Source: Chaenocephalus aceratus
Lineage: Eukaryota; Chordata; Actinopteri; Perciformes; Channichthyidae
Assembly: GCA_023974075.1 (NCBI GenBank)
Contig: CM043798.1
Span: 22,288,441-22,352,440, forward strand
DNA length: 64,000 bases
Reading direction: 5' to 3'
The position numbers and the translations under genes are program-made. Shown piece by piece: positions 1-9,406 of the stretch. Position 1 is the first letter of the stretch; each line of letters opens with the position of its first letter. The notes under the pieces were generated by a model that had not been told where the DNA came from, made no database searches, and saw nothing but the letters and a program-made list of their open reading frames with translations.

Positions 1-170
1 CCGGGATGCCCCGTACGGCCGGGAAGCCCTGTACGTCCAGGAAGGATGCCCGGGAGGCATCAATCGCTTAAATCCTCACATGTATTAACCTCTCCTTTCC
101 ATCCATAGATTTCCGCTGCATCCCACAAGGTAAGAGTATTCACATTCAGTACTTCATACTTCATTCTTTT
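1..170. other. Window edge, unassigned
   Basis: GC-rich start followed by ordinary sequence. There is a possible 21-nt mini-exon at about 109-129, between a pyrimidine-rich AG acceptor and a GTAAGA donor, but nothing adjoining it is recognisable. I assign no gene. Confidence 0.3.
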
Positions 171-346
171 GGGGGTTCATCGGAAACGGTTCTTCCCTTC
201 CCGATTGATATCCTACAAAAAACCTGGGCCTAATCGCCAAAACAACATTTCATTCATTTGTGATGAACTGTCATCATTATGTTTCATTGATATAATGTGA
301 CCGATAATAAATATGTATTCCATACATCATGTCTCTCCTGATTGAA
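171..346 (+). repeat. Direct repeat, first copy (176 bp)
   Basis: This segment starts GGGGGTTCATCGGAAACGG and ends CTCCTGATTGAA. It recurs, essentially identical, 830 bp downstream at 1001-1176. The flanks of the two copies differ on both sides. The family is not recognised. It could be the ends of a mobile element or a local duplication, and near-identity argues for recent origin. Confidence 0.85.
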
Positions 347-685
347 ATTAAGCTTAGCGCAAGTTCAGACAGGAAGACCTAACACTCCGTATTGCTCGTC
401 ATGGCAATACTTGCTCCCTGCATCTAAATGACAGGGAGCGCCTCTCCTCAGCTAAACCTATCACGCCGCTCCATTTACAAGCCTAATGATCGCACCTGTT
501 AATCCCTCTATATATGCTCTCCCCTGTTCTATCAGCTGTCTTCCAGGTGTCAACGCGCAACCCTCCTCCACCCCTTCGCCTCCTGCTTTCAACTCCATGC
601 ATGCACACACATGCATTTCCAAACATTTGGACTACCTATGTTGCAAATGTATTATCTTTTCAATTTACACACGGCATCTATTGCA
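347..685. other. Spacer between direct repeats, unassigned
   Basis: No coding signal or known repeat recognised. Short overlapping open frames exist here, but they lack family resemblance. Confidence 0.4.
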
Positions 686-925
686 CGTCTGTCCGTCCTG
701 GGAGAGGGATCCCTCCTCTGTTGCTCTCCCTGAGGTTTCTCCCATTTTTCCCTTTAAACTGGGTTTTCTTCGGAAGTTTTTCTTTGTACGATGTGAGGGT
801 CTAAGGACAGAGGGTGTCGTATTGTCATACTGATATTCTGTACACACTGTGAAGACCACTGAGACAAATGTAACATTCGTGATATTGGGCTATATGACTA
901 AACATTGATTGATCGATTGATTGAA
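686..925 (+). mobile_element. 3' end of a non-LTR retrotransposon (LINE)
   Basis: The segment runs from a TGTCCGTCCTGGGAGAGGG-like stretch through a GGGCTATATGACTAAACA motif to a short (ATTG)n tail at about 903-923. This layout resembles the 3' untranslated tails of fish LINEs, which end in GGGCTATATAAATAAA-type motifs followed by TTGA repeats. No RT coding sequence is attached, so it is a 5'-truncated copy. The family name is not certain. Confidence 0.5.
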
Positions 926-1000
926 CTCAGGACCAAGCTTAACCTTCTCCCTTCCAACCGGACCTAACCACTTATCACCACCACCAGTGTCTAGACCCAG

Positions 1001-1176
1001 GGGGGTTCATCGGAAACGGTTCTTCCCTTCCCGATTGATATCCTACAAAAAACCTGGGCCTAATCGCCAAAACAACATTTCATTCATTTGTGATGAACTG
1101 TCATCATTATGTTTCATTGATATAATGTGACCGATAATAAATATGTATTCCATACATCATGTCTCTCCTGATTGAA
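1001..1176 (+). repeat. Direct repeat, second copy (176 bp)
   Basis: Second copy of the segment at 171-346, with a constant offset of 830 bp along its length. The right flank (from 1177) does not match the right flank of the first copy. Confidence 0.85.
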
Positions 1177-1855
1177 GTATATTACCTGATATGTCTGATC
1201 CAGCGACTCCTGGTCCTTTCATCAGACGGCAATCGATAGAACGAGCAAGTGGTTTGATCACTTATGTGATTACAACCTGGTACAAAGCACACAGGCATCT
1301 TGTAAAAGTGAATTTATTTTTAGCAATCTCTTATTTATTGGAGGGAATAAATCAGTTATGAGATCTTCTTCTTCTTCATCTTCGCTTTAATTACGAGTCG
1401 CAACCACTTGGAGAATTATCGCCTGTGACATCACTTACGCGAGCCAGAATGGGATTTGGGATTTGTAGTCTTTGTAGTCGCGTATTTTTCATAGTCTTAT
1501 ATTTCAACAGTTTTACGACAAAATGTGACTTTTTTGACATGGTACTTATTGTTTAAGATTGACAAACATCATATGTGTAGTTCGTGGCACAATTCAAACG
1601 GGATCAAAAGATACGTGTTCTCTCTCCATTGAATTCAATGTACATTTTTCGTTTCCGGGGTCCCATGGGCCGGAAGTAGATGGGCGTGACTTCGCGTCTC
1701 TATAGTGTTGGTCCACAGCCTAAACATATTAGTTTAACAAAATCCGCATCTAAAGATAGCCTACGTTATTTTCCCCCTGTGCAATTCCAGTCTCACATCT
1801 CACAGCACATCGTCATTAACAAATACCGGAAACAGACCGAAAACATTTAAAAAAA
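1177..1855. other. Unassigned non-coding stretch
   Basis: No supported ORF, inverted terminal repeat or tandem array seen. It contains ordinary A/T-rich sequence leading into repeat copy A. Confidence 0.4.
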
Positions 1856-3376
1856 ATAATAATAATACTTTATTCCGAGTGTGCTTGCTTTTCTCTTTGA
1901 AAGTCATCACATAACGGCATTGTAATACACGGTTCGGCTGCATTACATATTACATATCTGCCGTAGTTCTGTATTTATAGAGCCCTGATGAGAAGACAAA
2001 CATGAGGAACTGAAAACGTGACGTGGATCATAAATATATCAGCCATTAAACAACATCTTACATTTCTTTTCACACAATACGTCTCCTTGCAGTATCAACA
2101 CTAATTCGGCTCACTTTTATATTTGATCCAATTGGTAGATAGGCTGTATTTACACCATAAAAGGTGCACAGCTGATACAAAGGGATACCTGGTGGTTAAA
2201 GCATGTTATTGAATTTAATTATTTTTATTATTAGATATTAATACGATCCCTATAAAGTATATTCATTACTCGTTATTCTCTACTAATAGTTAATTAAAGA
2301 CTGTATGTAATGACTATTTTGCACATCCCTTTCAAGATTTCATGATTTTCTAAGGTTAATTGACATATCATATAGGCCTACACAACTGTGGTGTAGTTCT
2401 GCACTGAATGAAAAACTTGGGTTGCAGGTTCCTCAATAGTGCATTACAAGACATCTATCAATATTTGTGCATACCTCCAGCAATGTTAACTATGTTGAAG
2501 CACTTATTTAAACTGATATTATACATAATGTATTATACTCTTATAAGATGTATGTAGATATTTCATCTCCGGCCTTGTCAGGTATTGAACAATCAATAAA
2601 TAAAGAACACAGAATTGTTGAATATAAAACACAGAATTTGTGTGATTATACTAAATGATTTTCAAATAAACACAACTGCATATTTAACTGTTACACATGC
2701 TGATGTAACGCAAATGTTCCAACTTGGGATCAATAAAGTATATCTTATCTTAAGCTGATCGATGGCTACTGCCATATTTGCAAAATGTGCCTCTGAACCT
2801 TGACAAGTGCATGTTTCAGGCTTATCAATTAATGTAATGTAATGTTATCACAGGGGTCACACACATAAGACCAGCTGTTAAATAAAGCTCTTCTGACCTT
2901 AGCTGGCATGTGGGTATTAATACTGCCCATAATGGGCACAAGCAATTTTCACCCATTTATTAATTATATGTTTTAAATGTGAGTGTTTCCTGTCCCCTAA
3001 ACCTCCAGGGATGTACACAGTTTAATACTGGCAACTTCTTATTATGGGAAATACGAAAACTACAACTCCCAGTAGAGACGTGCCATAGAGAACATGTTGC
3101 GAAACAGAATAGCCAGCATGTGTAGTTCTGGGGACGGGGTGGGGGAGGGGGGACGCGGTGGACCCGTTCAAATCCAGTTTTGGACAGTCTGCCTTGGTTC
3201 CATCCCATTTCAAGTGCTGTTCGAGAATCGGCTTAACCCTCGGAGCACACTCTCCAATCACAGAGCTTGAGGACTATCACGGGGTTTGTCAAACAGAGCA
3301 CATGGTGTAGTCCAAACGATAGCTGGGGATTCTGGGTAGTGTAGTGTCTTCTGCCATCCTTTACTCCTGGGAATGG
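1856..3376 (+). repeat. Interspersed repeat family, copy A
   Basis: One of three copies in the window (others at 7075-8836 and 25683-27605). Shared landmarks in order are an AATACTTTATTCCGAGTG-like start, the motif CGGCATTGTAATACACGG, ACGTCTCCTTGCAGTATCAA, and a terminal block ending GGTAGTGTAGTGTCTTC then GCCATCC. The middle (about 2240-2470) matches copy B only as reverse complement (about 7990-8210). It encodes no protein I recognise, so it is probably a non-autonomous DNA element or an internal region of one. A GGGATCAATAAAGTAT tail-like motif at about 2725 resembles a LINE tail inside it. Confidence 0.8.
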
Positions 3377-3589
3377 ACGCTCACATTACCTTTAAGGGCA
3401 GCCGACATAAACGAATGCCGTGCTTCCATGAGCGTCAAATCCCGACGCAGATGGGAATACATTGCAATCAGTTGAAAGCTATTTGCGTCCCTTTATGACG
3501 CTGAAGGAGCCTAGGAGCGTCACAATTGGACGCCACGGACACTGACCAAACATCGCTATTGGACGCTTAGGGAGTGAGAGTGTGTTGTC
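3377..3589. other. Unassigned sequence upstream of the Gypsy fragment
   Basis: Nothing recognisable. It abuts the 5'-truncated Gypsy pol at about 3590, so the boundary is probably where the retroelement was broken or truncated. Confidence 0.35.
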
Positions 3590-4442
3590 CGCCCGTGCGG
3601 GGATTACCGCCGACTCAACGATGCCACTACGCCTGACCGCTATCCGGTGCCGCACATTCAGGACTTTTCGGCGCATCTGGCCGGTACGGGCGTGTTTTCC
3701 AAGGTGGACCTGGTGCATGGATACCACCAGGTGCCCATGCATCCCCTGGACGTTCCCAAGACAGCAGTGATGACGCCTTTTGGACTTTTTGAGTTCCTGC
3801 GGATGCCACTCAGACGTTCCAGCGCCTGATGGATTCGGTGCTGCGGGACCTGCCGTATGTGTTTGTCTACCTCGACGACATACTCGTCGCCAGCGCTTCA
3901 GTGCAGGAGCACCTGTCCCACCTCCGAGCCCTTTTCATGCGGCTCAACGAACACAGATTAATCATCAATCCTGCAAAGTGCCAATTCGGGGTGTCTGACA
4001 TTGATTTCCTGGGGCACTGCGTCACCAAGGGCAGTGCGACACCTCTGCCGGCGAAGGTGGAAGCTGTTGCGGATTTTCCTCGCCTGCTCACAGCCCGGTC
4101 GCTCCGTGAGTTTCTGGGGATGGTGACCTTCTGCCACCGTTTCATCGCCCGGGCCGCACACATCATGCGGCCGCTGTATGAAGCATTGAAGGGCAAGACC
4201 CCCGTCCAGGCGATCGACTGGAGTCTGGACGGCAGAGGCGGACGTCGCTTTTGCTGAGGTCAAGACCGCGTTGGCTCAGGTGGCTTTGCTGGCACACCCA
4301 TCATCTACGGCTCCCATCTCCATCACCACGGACGCGTCGGACTACGCGGTGCACGAGCAGTGGGTGGAGGGCGCTTGGCAGCTGCTCGCCTTTTTCAGCC
4401 GCCAGCTGACGCCCAGAGAACGCAGGTACAGCCACGGGTTAA
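3590..4442 (+). pseudogene. Ty3/Gypsy pol fragment: reverse transcriptase and start of RNase H (element 1, 5' part)
   Basis: Translation shows the RT core of a Ty3/Gypsy polyprotein in order: CGDYRRLN at about 3596, a VDLVHGYHQVP block, TPFGLFEFLRMP, then VYLDDIL (catalytic YLDD) at about 3862-3884, DFLGHC, and the RNase H start TDASDYAV followed by LTPRERRYS. Gag, protease and the first part of RT are absent. The frame breaks just after FLRMP, where about seven codons (the FGLxNA region) are missing, and again near 4240 between connection and RNase H. The protein stops mid-RNase H at about 4442. The missing continuation, ending in VDHKPLTF and VAGKSNLVADC, is found at 17766 onward in the same orientation, so both parts are one element split by later insertions. 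Not functional. Confidence 0.92.
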
Positions 4443-4798
4443 ATTGGGCCGGGGCTGTCCGGGGCTAAGCACCGGCACATAGGAAAATGCTCTGACGTCA
4501 TGCCCCTCGCATATTTTTAACAATGTATGCAGCATGCCTATATCATATGTTTACACAAAAAAATATATACATGTTAAAGGGAAATGGAAACACTTTTCAA
4601 ACTGCTTTCCATGCGACAATATTCCCATTAGGAAATGTATTTATCTAGTCTATTTCCAATGTAAACGATCAAGATACGCTTATTTACTTTTTGAAATACG
4701 TGCCTAATGACCATGGGCGCTTCCATTGCTCCGGGACTTTTCCAGTGACATCACTGAGTGGGTACGGCTTCCTGGGCCAAAGCTCAATAACAAACAAC
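4443..4798. other. Start of the sequence filling the split Gypsy element
   Basis: Non-coding A/T-rich stretch. At 4567-4570 a TTAA is followed by AGGGAAATGGAAACAC, which looks like a TTAA-target transposon terminus lying about 230 bp before a THAP-type exon. I did not find a convincing matching right end, so this remains a suggestion. Confidence 0.35.
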
Positions 4799-5151
4799 AT
4801 GGCGTGCAATGCACCAGTAGTTTACATTACAAGAAAACGGTCGTCGTCAGGAGTTTATTGTATTGCCCCAGGCTGCACAAATGGATTTTATACGAAGAAG
4901 GAAGAAGTACAGTACATTTCCATAGGCTGCCACTAAAGGATGAGAAGCTGCTCAAAGTCCAGTCTGGATGCCTGGTTCAATACAAAACATCGGATATGAA
5001 GCCAGGATCTGTTCCCACAATATTCGATTTCTCAACGTATGCAGTCGGGAACACCGACCGTCCCAGCACGTCGGCCGCGCAAGACAATGACAGTGTCAAC
5101 AAACGTGAAGTTCGAGCCACCAAACGAGTTGCTTCAGCTGCCGAGAGAGAG
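4799..5151 (+). pseudogene. Broken THAP-type zinc-finger exon
   Basis: From ATG 4799 the translation carries a THAP-like start, YCIAPGCTNGF, with the paired cysteines. After a frame change it continues FHRLPLKDEKLLKV, a typical THAP helix region, and then MKPGSVPTIFDF, matching the LKPGAVPTIF-type motif that follows THAP domains. The central tryptophan and the distal C-x2-H zinc ligands are missing, so the domain is internally deleted as well as frameshifted. The exon ends at a good donor (GAGAG then GTAAAT at 5152). THAP domains are the DNA-binding parts of P-element, Kolobok and ISL2EU-type transposases and of host THAP proteins. The transposon-dense context favours a transposase remnant. 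The rest of the gene is not seen: a long inverted-repeat element is inserted 215 bp downstream. Confidence 0.7.
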
Positions 5152-5357
5152 GTAAATATTGCAGCACTACCAGATTACTAGCTCACACATGTATTTACTG
5201 ACACAGTGTGACCTTATTAATTAACGCAATCGCGTCCAAACTAAATGGTAGCTATTATTATGACGTACAATAGAGAATTGGGGGTGTTCTATAGCTCAAC
5301 TAATTAAACTGGCATACACACGCTCATCTGTCGAAAACAGCCCTAAAAAGGCTAGTA
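5152..5357. other. Probable intron of the THAP-type gene
   Basis: Begins with the splice donor of the preceding exon and is interrupted at 5367 by the inverted-repeat element. No other feature seen. Confidence 0.35.
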
Positions 5358-5366
5358 TTGCTGGAC
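5358..5366. repeat. Left 9-bp target-site duplication (TTGCTGGAC)
   Basis: Directly abuts the left terminus AACCCAGTCTCAC. The right partner is GTGCTGGAC at 9398-9406, 8 of 9 matching. Nine-base duplications are typical of Mutator-like elements. Confidence 0.75.
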
Positions 5367-5701
5367 AACCCAGTCTCACGGCATTTCGTGTTCACCAACA
5401 CGATTTTTAATCTATTGATTCGTGTTCACCATCACGATTTGCCCCTTTTTTTCGTGTTGCACAGCACGATTTTAAAAGCAATGTATTTCTACTGGTAATG
5501 TGTTTCGTGCCTGCAGGCTGCAGCACGTCTTTTTCTCCGGTCGTGTCGTGGAAGACCGGAAGCTGTGTGGTTCATAAAAACATGTTCTTACTCAATATCA
5601 AGCCACAGTTATTGCTTTTATTTTAAATCGTATAATTTCGGACTTTTGTTGCCGTCTGTGAGGAAAATAAATGGGGCTCAGAGCCTCAGGATACTGAAAT
5701 C
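5367..5701 (+). repeat. Left arm of the long inverted repeat, outer part
   Basis: Pairs with the reverse complement of 9064-9397 with only scattered mismatches and single-base length changes. It contains a run of CGTGTT/AACACG motifs spaced through the first 120 bp (for example TTCGTGTTCACCAACACGA), giving small hairpins within the arm. Confidence 0.9.
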
Positions 5702-5749
5702 TACGGAGCCCTGGAGTGTTCACAGAGAGAAAAATAAATAAAACGTGGC

Positions 5750-5853
5750 CACGCTTTAGTAACTCGTGCGCACGCTTTAGTAACTCGTGCGCACGAGTTA
5801 CTAAAGCGTGCGCACGAGTTACTAAAGCATGCGCACGAGTTACTAAAGCGTGG
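5750..5853. repeat. Five 21-bp units in head-to-head palindromic array
   Basis: Two units CACGCTTTAGTAACTCGTG plus CG (5750-5791) are followed by three units in inverted orientation, CACGAGTTACTAAAGCGTG plus CG (5792-5853). The junction lets units fold on each other as a hairpin of more than 40 bp per arm. One unit carries a single G-to-A change (GCATG). Confidence 0.9.
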
Positions 5854-6091
5854 CCTCGTTTTGTGTGTGTGTGGGCATTTGTTTATGATAGTATCGTTCG
5901 TTCCGGTGCACTCCGGCAGGACTATAGCACATCGAGATTAAGATTAAACGAATTTCTTTCACTTGGGAATACACATATAACTATGGAGAACCAGATTTGT
6001 GTAAATTACTGTTCGTGTTAATTTGAAAACAAATGCCGGGGGTGTCGGACACACACAAACACACCGAACACGCACACACAGAGCGGAGCTG

Positions 6092-6092
<1 letters not shown>

Positions 6093-6167
<75 letters not shown>
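6093..6167. repeat. (CA)n microsatellite
   Basis: Uninterrupted CA dinucleotides over about 75 bp inside the left-arm insertion. Confidence 0.97.
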
Positions 6168-6360
6168 AACACGTTCTCACTCCCATCCCGTCACATATTG
6201 ACGGACGGTCAGGGCCCCTCCCCGTCGCTATATTACGTACAGGGTACCCCTTTCCCGTCATTTTCTACGGGCAGGGCGTCCCATAGACCTTCATTGCGGA
6301 CACAGCGGACACCTTGCCCGTCAGGCTTCTATGGGCAGGGCGTCCCATGGACCTTCATAA

Positions 6361-6494
6361 TGCCTATTTTAAGGTTCATTTGGCCATTAAAATGCGTTTT
6401 GATCTCATTTTATGCGAGTAATGAGTTTTTATTTCTGATTATTTGTGCAGTACATGTACATGATGTTTAGTTTGCTAGTTATGACGAAGATTAC
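6361..6494 (+). repeat. 134-bp direct repeat, first copy
   Basis: Starts TGCCTATTTTAAGGTTCA and ends GACGAAGATTAC. It matches 6610-6743 with a constant 249-bp offset and only a few changes. The 115-bp spacer between copies is unique. A local duplication inside the insertion is likely. Confidence 0.9.
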
Positions 6495-6609
6495 TTCATG
6501 AATGTGTACACATTCATGGTTGCTAAGGTGGTTGCTAGGGACGCTGCAACAGCTCCCAGACCACGTGATCAACAACAATGGCTGTCCTTCGTGTTATTCT
6601 CGGTGAAAA

Positions 6610-6743
6610 TGCCTATTTTAAGGTTCATTTGGCCATTAAAATGCGTTTTGATGTCATTGTATGCGAGTAATGAGTTTTTATTTCTGATTATTTGTGCAGT
6701 ACATGTACATGATGTTTAGTTTGCTAGTTATGACGAAGATTAC
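6610..6743 (+). repeat. 134-bp direct repeat, second copy
   Basis: Second copy of 6361-6494. It abuts the point where the left arm of the long inverted repeat resumes (about 6751). Confidence 0.9.
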
Positions 6744-6751
6744 CTTACGTC

Positions 6752-6985
6752 TGTGAGGAAAATACACGGGGCTCAGAGCCTCGTATTTTTAAAATCTTTT
6801 TTTCCTTCTAATTTATTATTCTTTTCAAAATAACACACTGTTATTTACTCACCAATAACACACAATTATCCTTGCTTTTATTTATTGGTTTAATTCCATA
6901 ATCTCGGTCTTTTTTGGCGTTCGTCAGGAACTGAATTTAACAATAAAAATAACCGGAAACTGACGTGGGCATTTCGAGCGATTAC
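6752..6985 (+). repeat. Left arm of the long inverted repeat, inner part
   Basis: Pairs with the reverse complement of about 8865-9110: TTCCTTCTAATTT, ACTCACCAATAACACACA, CTTTTATTTATTGGTTTAAT and AAAATAACCGGAAAC are shared. The pairing fades near GCATTTCGAGC (about 6978). Confidence 0.85.
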
Positions 6986-7074
6986 CCAAGATTCTCAGCT
7001 ATGCTGATTGGATGTTTTAGCCGCAATGCATGCTGGGGTTTGGTGTTTATATTAGATGAAATCCGGAAAACATT

Positions 7075-8836
7075 TGAAAAGACTAAAATAATACTTAATT
7101 CCGAGTGTTCTTGCTTTTCTCTTTGAAAGTCATCACATAACGGCATTGTAATACACGGTTCGGCTGCATTACATATTACAGATCTGCCGTAGTTCTTTAT
7201 TTAGAGAGCCCTGATGAGAAGACCTTTGGAAAAACTGAAGAAATGCCGCCGAAACTGAATACTTGACGTGGATCATAAATATATCAACAATTAAAAAACT
7301 TCTCAATTTCTCTTCACACAATACGTCTCCTTGCAGTATCAACACTAATTCGGCTGACTTTTACATTTGATATAATTCATAGATAGGTTATATTTACACC
7401 ATAACGGTGCACAGCTGATATAATAGGACTTGTAGTTTTTAAAGATATTACTGATTTGAATTGGATTGAATTTTGAATGTAAGAATGTAAATACTGAGTC
7501 TGAAATAGTATAGCAATATGCTGTAAAATTATGTGAAAGCATGAATAAAACTACACATCTTCAGATGTTGTACATACAAGTGTCTGTGTGTACCTTGTGT
7601 GCCTAGTGGTTAAAGCACGTTATTGAATTATTGTTTTTATGTGTTATATTTGATTAAAAAATATTAAGAGTACATACTTTCATAGGGGGAAAGTATAAAT
7701 ATAGAAATATAGAATATAAAAAATCAAGAAGATACTATAAGTGATCTCTACAATACAACAGTTTAGTGCAGGATGTACACAGATATTAATAGGAGGAGGT
7801 GCAAAACAGAAAAACGGATTAACCTTTATTTGAACATTAAATATTAAATATTATGCCTGACAAAGTAATTAACGTCTAATATATTGCTTTCCTGCAATGT
7901 TAACTATGTTGAAGCACTTATTTTAACTGATATTATACACATTAATTATACTCTTGTAGATAGAATAAGAAATGTGCAGAATATGACAGTTTAATGGTGG
8001 AGGTACACACATATTGATAGATGTCTTGTAATGCACTGTTGAGGAACCTGTGACCCAAGTGTTTCATTCATTGCATAACTACACCGTAGTTGTGTATGAT
8101 ATGTCAATAAACCTTTGAAAATCTTGAAAGGGATGTGCAAAATAGCCATAATATACAGTCTTTAATTAACTATTAGTAGAGAATAACGAGTAATGAATAT
8201 ACTTTATTACTTGTTTCCATTCATGTCAATTGCAGATACATGTTTAGTCTTCTCAAGCACCAACTATCAAATATCTCTCCTGATTGTTGGCACTTGACAA
8301 TCACCTTACCAGAATTTTACTCAGGTGTAACTAAAGTCTGATTTAAGGGTTGTTTATATTTCACATAATTAATCAGAATCTGCAAAGTAACTCAAATAAA
8401 TGCAGTGGAGTAAAAATACCAGGTTAACCTCTAAATTGTAGTGGAGTAGAATTACAAAGTAGCAATGAGCTGTCATGTGGGTATACGGCATTAATATAAT
8501 GCTGCGCATTATGGACACAAGTGATTTTCACCCATTTATTAATTATATGTTTTACATTTGATAACACCAATGTGTTTAATAATGGCAACTTCTAATTGTG
8601 GGAAAAACGAAAACGTTCAGTAGAGACGTCCCATAGAACATTTTGTGAAACACAATAGCCAGCATGTGTAGTTCTGGAGGGGTGTTCGATTCCAGTTTTG
8701 GATAGTCTGGCGTGGTTTCGTTCCATTTCACACAGCTGTTTGACGCTCTGCGTAACCTTACGGGAACTGTAGTCCTAAACGATAGCTGGGGATTATGGGT
8801 AGTGTAGTGTCTTCGGCCATCCTAAACTCAGAAATG
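7075..8836 (+). repeat. Interspersed repeat family, copy B, inside the inverted-repeat element
   Basis: Shares its ends and most landmarks with copies A and C (start near AATACTTAATTCCGAGTG, end GTGTAGTGTCTTCGGCCATCC at about 8800-8822). The segment about 7990-8210 is inverted relative to copy A. It fills nearly all the space between the arms of the 5367-9397 element. Either the arms captured it or the element is built around it. No protein recognised. Confidence 0.8.
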
Positions 8837-8864
8837 TTGACAATCGCAATGATGCTCGAAATGT

Positions 8865-9397
8865 CCCTTATAGGCCTACGTCTGTTTCCGGTTATTTTTA
8901 TTTTGAAATTCAGTTCCTGACGGACACCAAAAAAGCCCGAGATTATGGAATTAAACCAATAAATAAAAGCAAGGATAATTGTGTGTTATTGGTGAGTAAA
9001 TAACACTGTGTTACTTTCAAAAGAATAACAAATTAGAAGGAAAAAAAGATTTAAAAATACAGATTTCAGTATTCTGAGGCTCTGAGCCCCATTTATTTTC
9101 CTCACAGACGGCAACAAAAGTCCGAAATTATACGATTTGAAATAAAAGCAATAACTGTGGCTTGATATTGAGTAAGAACATGTTTTTATGAACCACACAG
9201 CTTCCGGTCTTCCACGACCCGACCGGAGAAAAAAGACGTGCTGCAGCCTGCAGGCACGAAACACGTTACCAGTAGAAATACATTGCTTTTAAAATCGTGC
9301 TGTGCAACACGAAAAAAAGGGGCAAATCGTGATGGTGAACACGAATCAATAGATTAAAAATCGTGTTGGTGAACACGAAATGCCGTGAGACTGGGTT
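8865..9397 (-). repeat. Right arm of the long inverted repeat (continuous)
   Basis: Uninterrupted partner of 5367-5701 plus 6752-6985. Its continuity shows that the 5702-6751 block is an addition to the left arm rather than part of the original terminus. Confidence 0.9.
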
Positions 9398-9406
9398 GTG
9401 CTGGAC
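9398..9406. repeat. Right 9-bp target-site duplication (GTGCTGGAC)
   Basis: Partner of 5358-5366, differing at the first base only. Confidence 0.75.

Larger units (their letters stand above)
5702..6751. mobile_element. Insertion inside the left arm
   Basis: This 1.05-kb block interrupts the left arm. The sequence TCTGTGAGGAAAATA followed by GGGGCTCAGAGCCTC occurs at both edges (about 5658-5688 and 6751-6785), whereas the right arm has it once. That is consistent with an insertion accompanied by duplication, or with unequal repair. Contents: the 21-bp palindromic array, a CA tract, a repeated GGGCAGGGCGTCCCAT motif (about 6269 and 6333), and a 134-bp direct repeat pair. No coding sequence is recognised. 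Confidence 0.6.
5367..9397. mobile_element. 4.03-kb long-terminal-inverted-repeat DNA element (Mutator-like by structure)
   Basis: Both ends begin AACCCAGTCTCACGGC and are near-perfect inverted copies for over 300 bp: 5367-5701 pairs with about 9064-9397. The pairing resumes from 6752-6985 against about 8865-9110. Total arm length is therefore roughly 530 bp, with the left arm interrupted by about 1.05 kb at 5702-6751. A 9-bp duplication flanks the element. Very long inverted ends plus a 9-bp duplication match the Mutator/MULE pattern. hAT and P elements make 8-bp duplications and Harbinger 3-bp, so they fit less well. No transposase is encoded, and the interior is mostly copy B of the repeat family at 1856 and 25683. 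It must be non-autonomous. The superfamily is inferred from structure only. Confidence 0.82.

Noticed and set aside
109..129. Possible 21-nt mini-exon with good splice signals
   Set aside because: No neighbouring exon or protein family was identified, so splice-like signals alone are insufficient.
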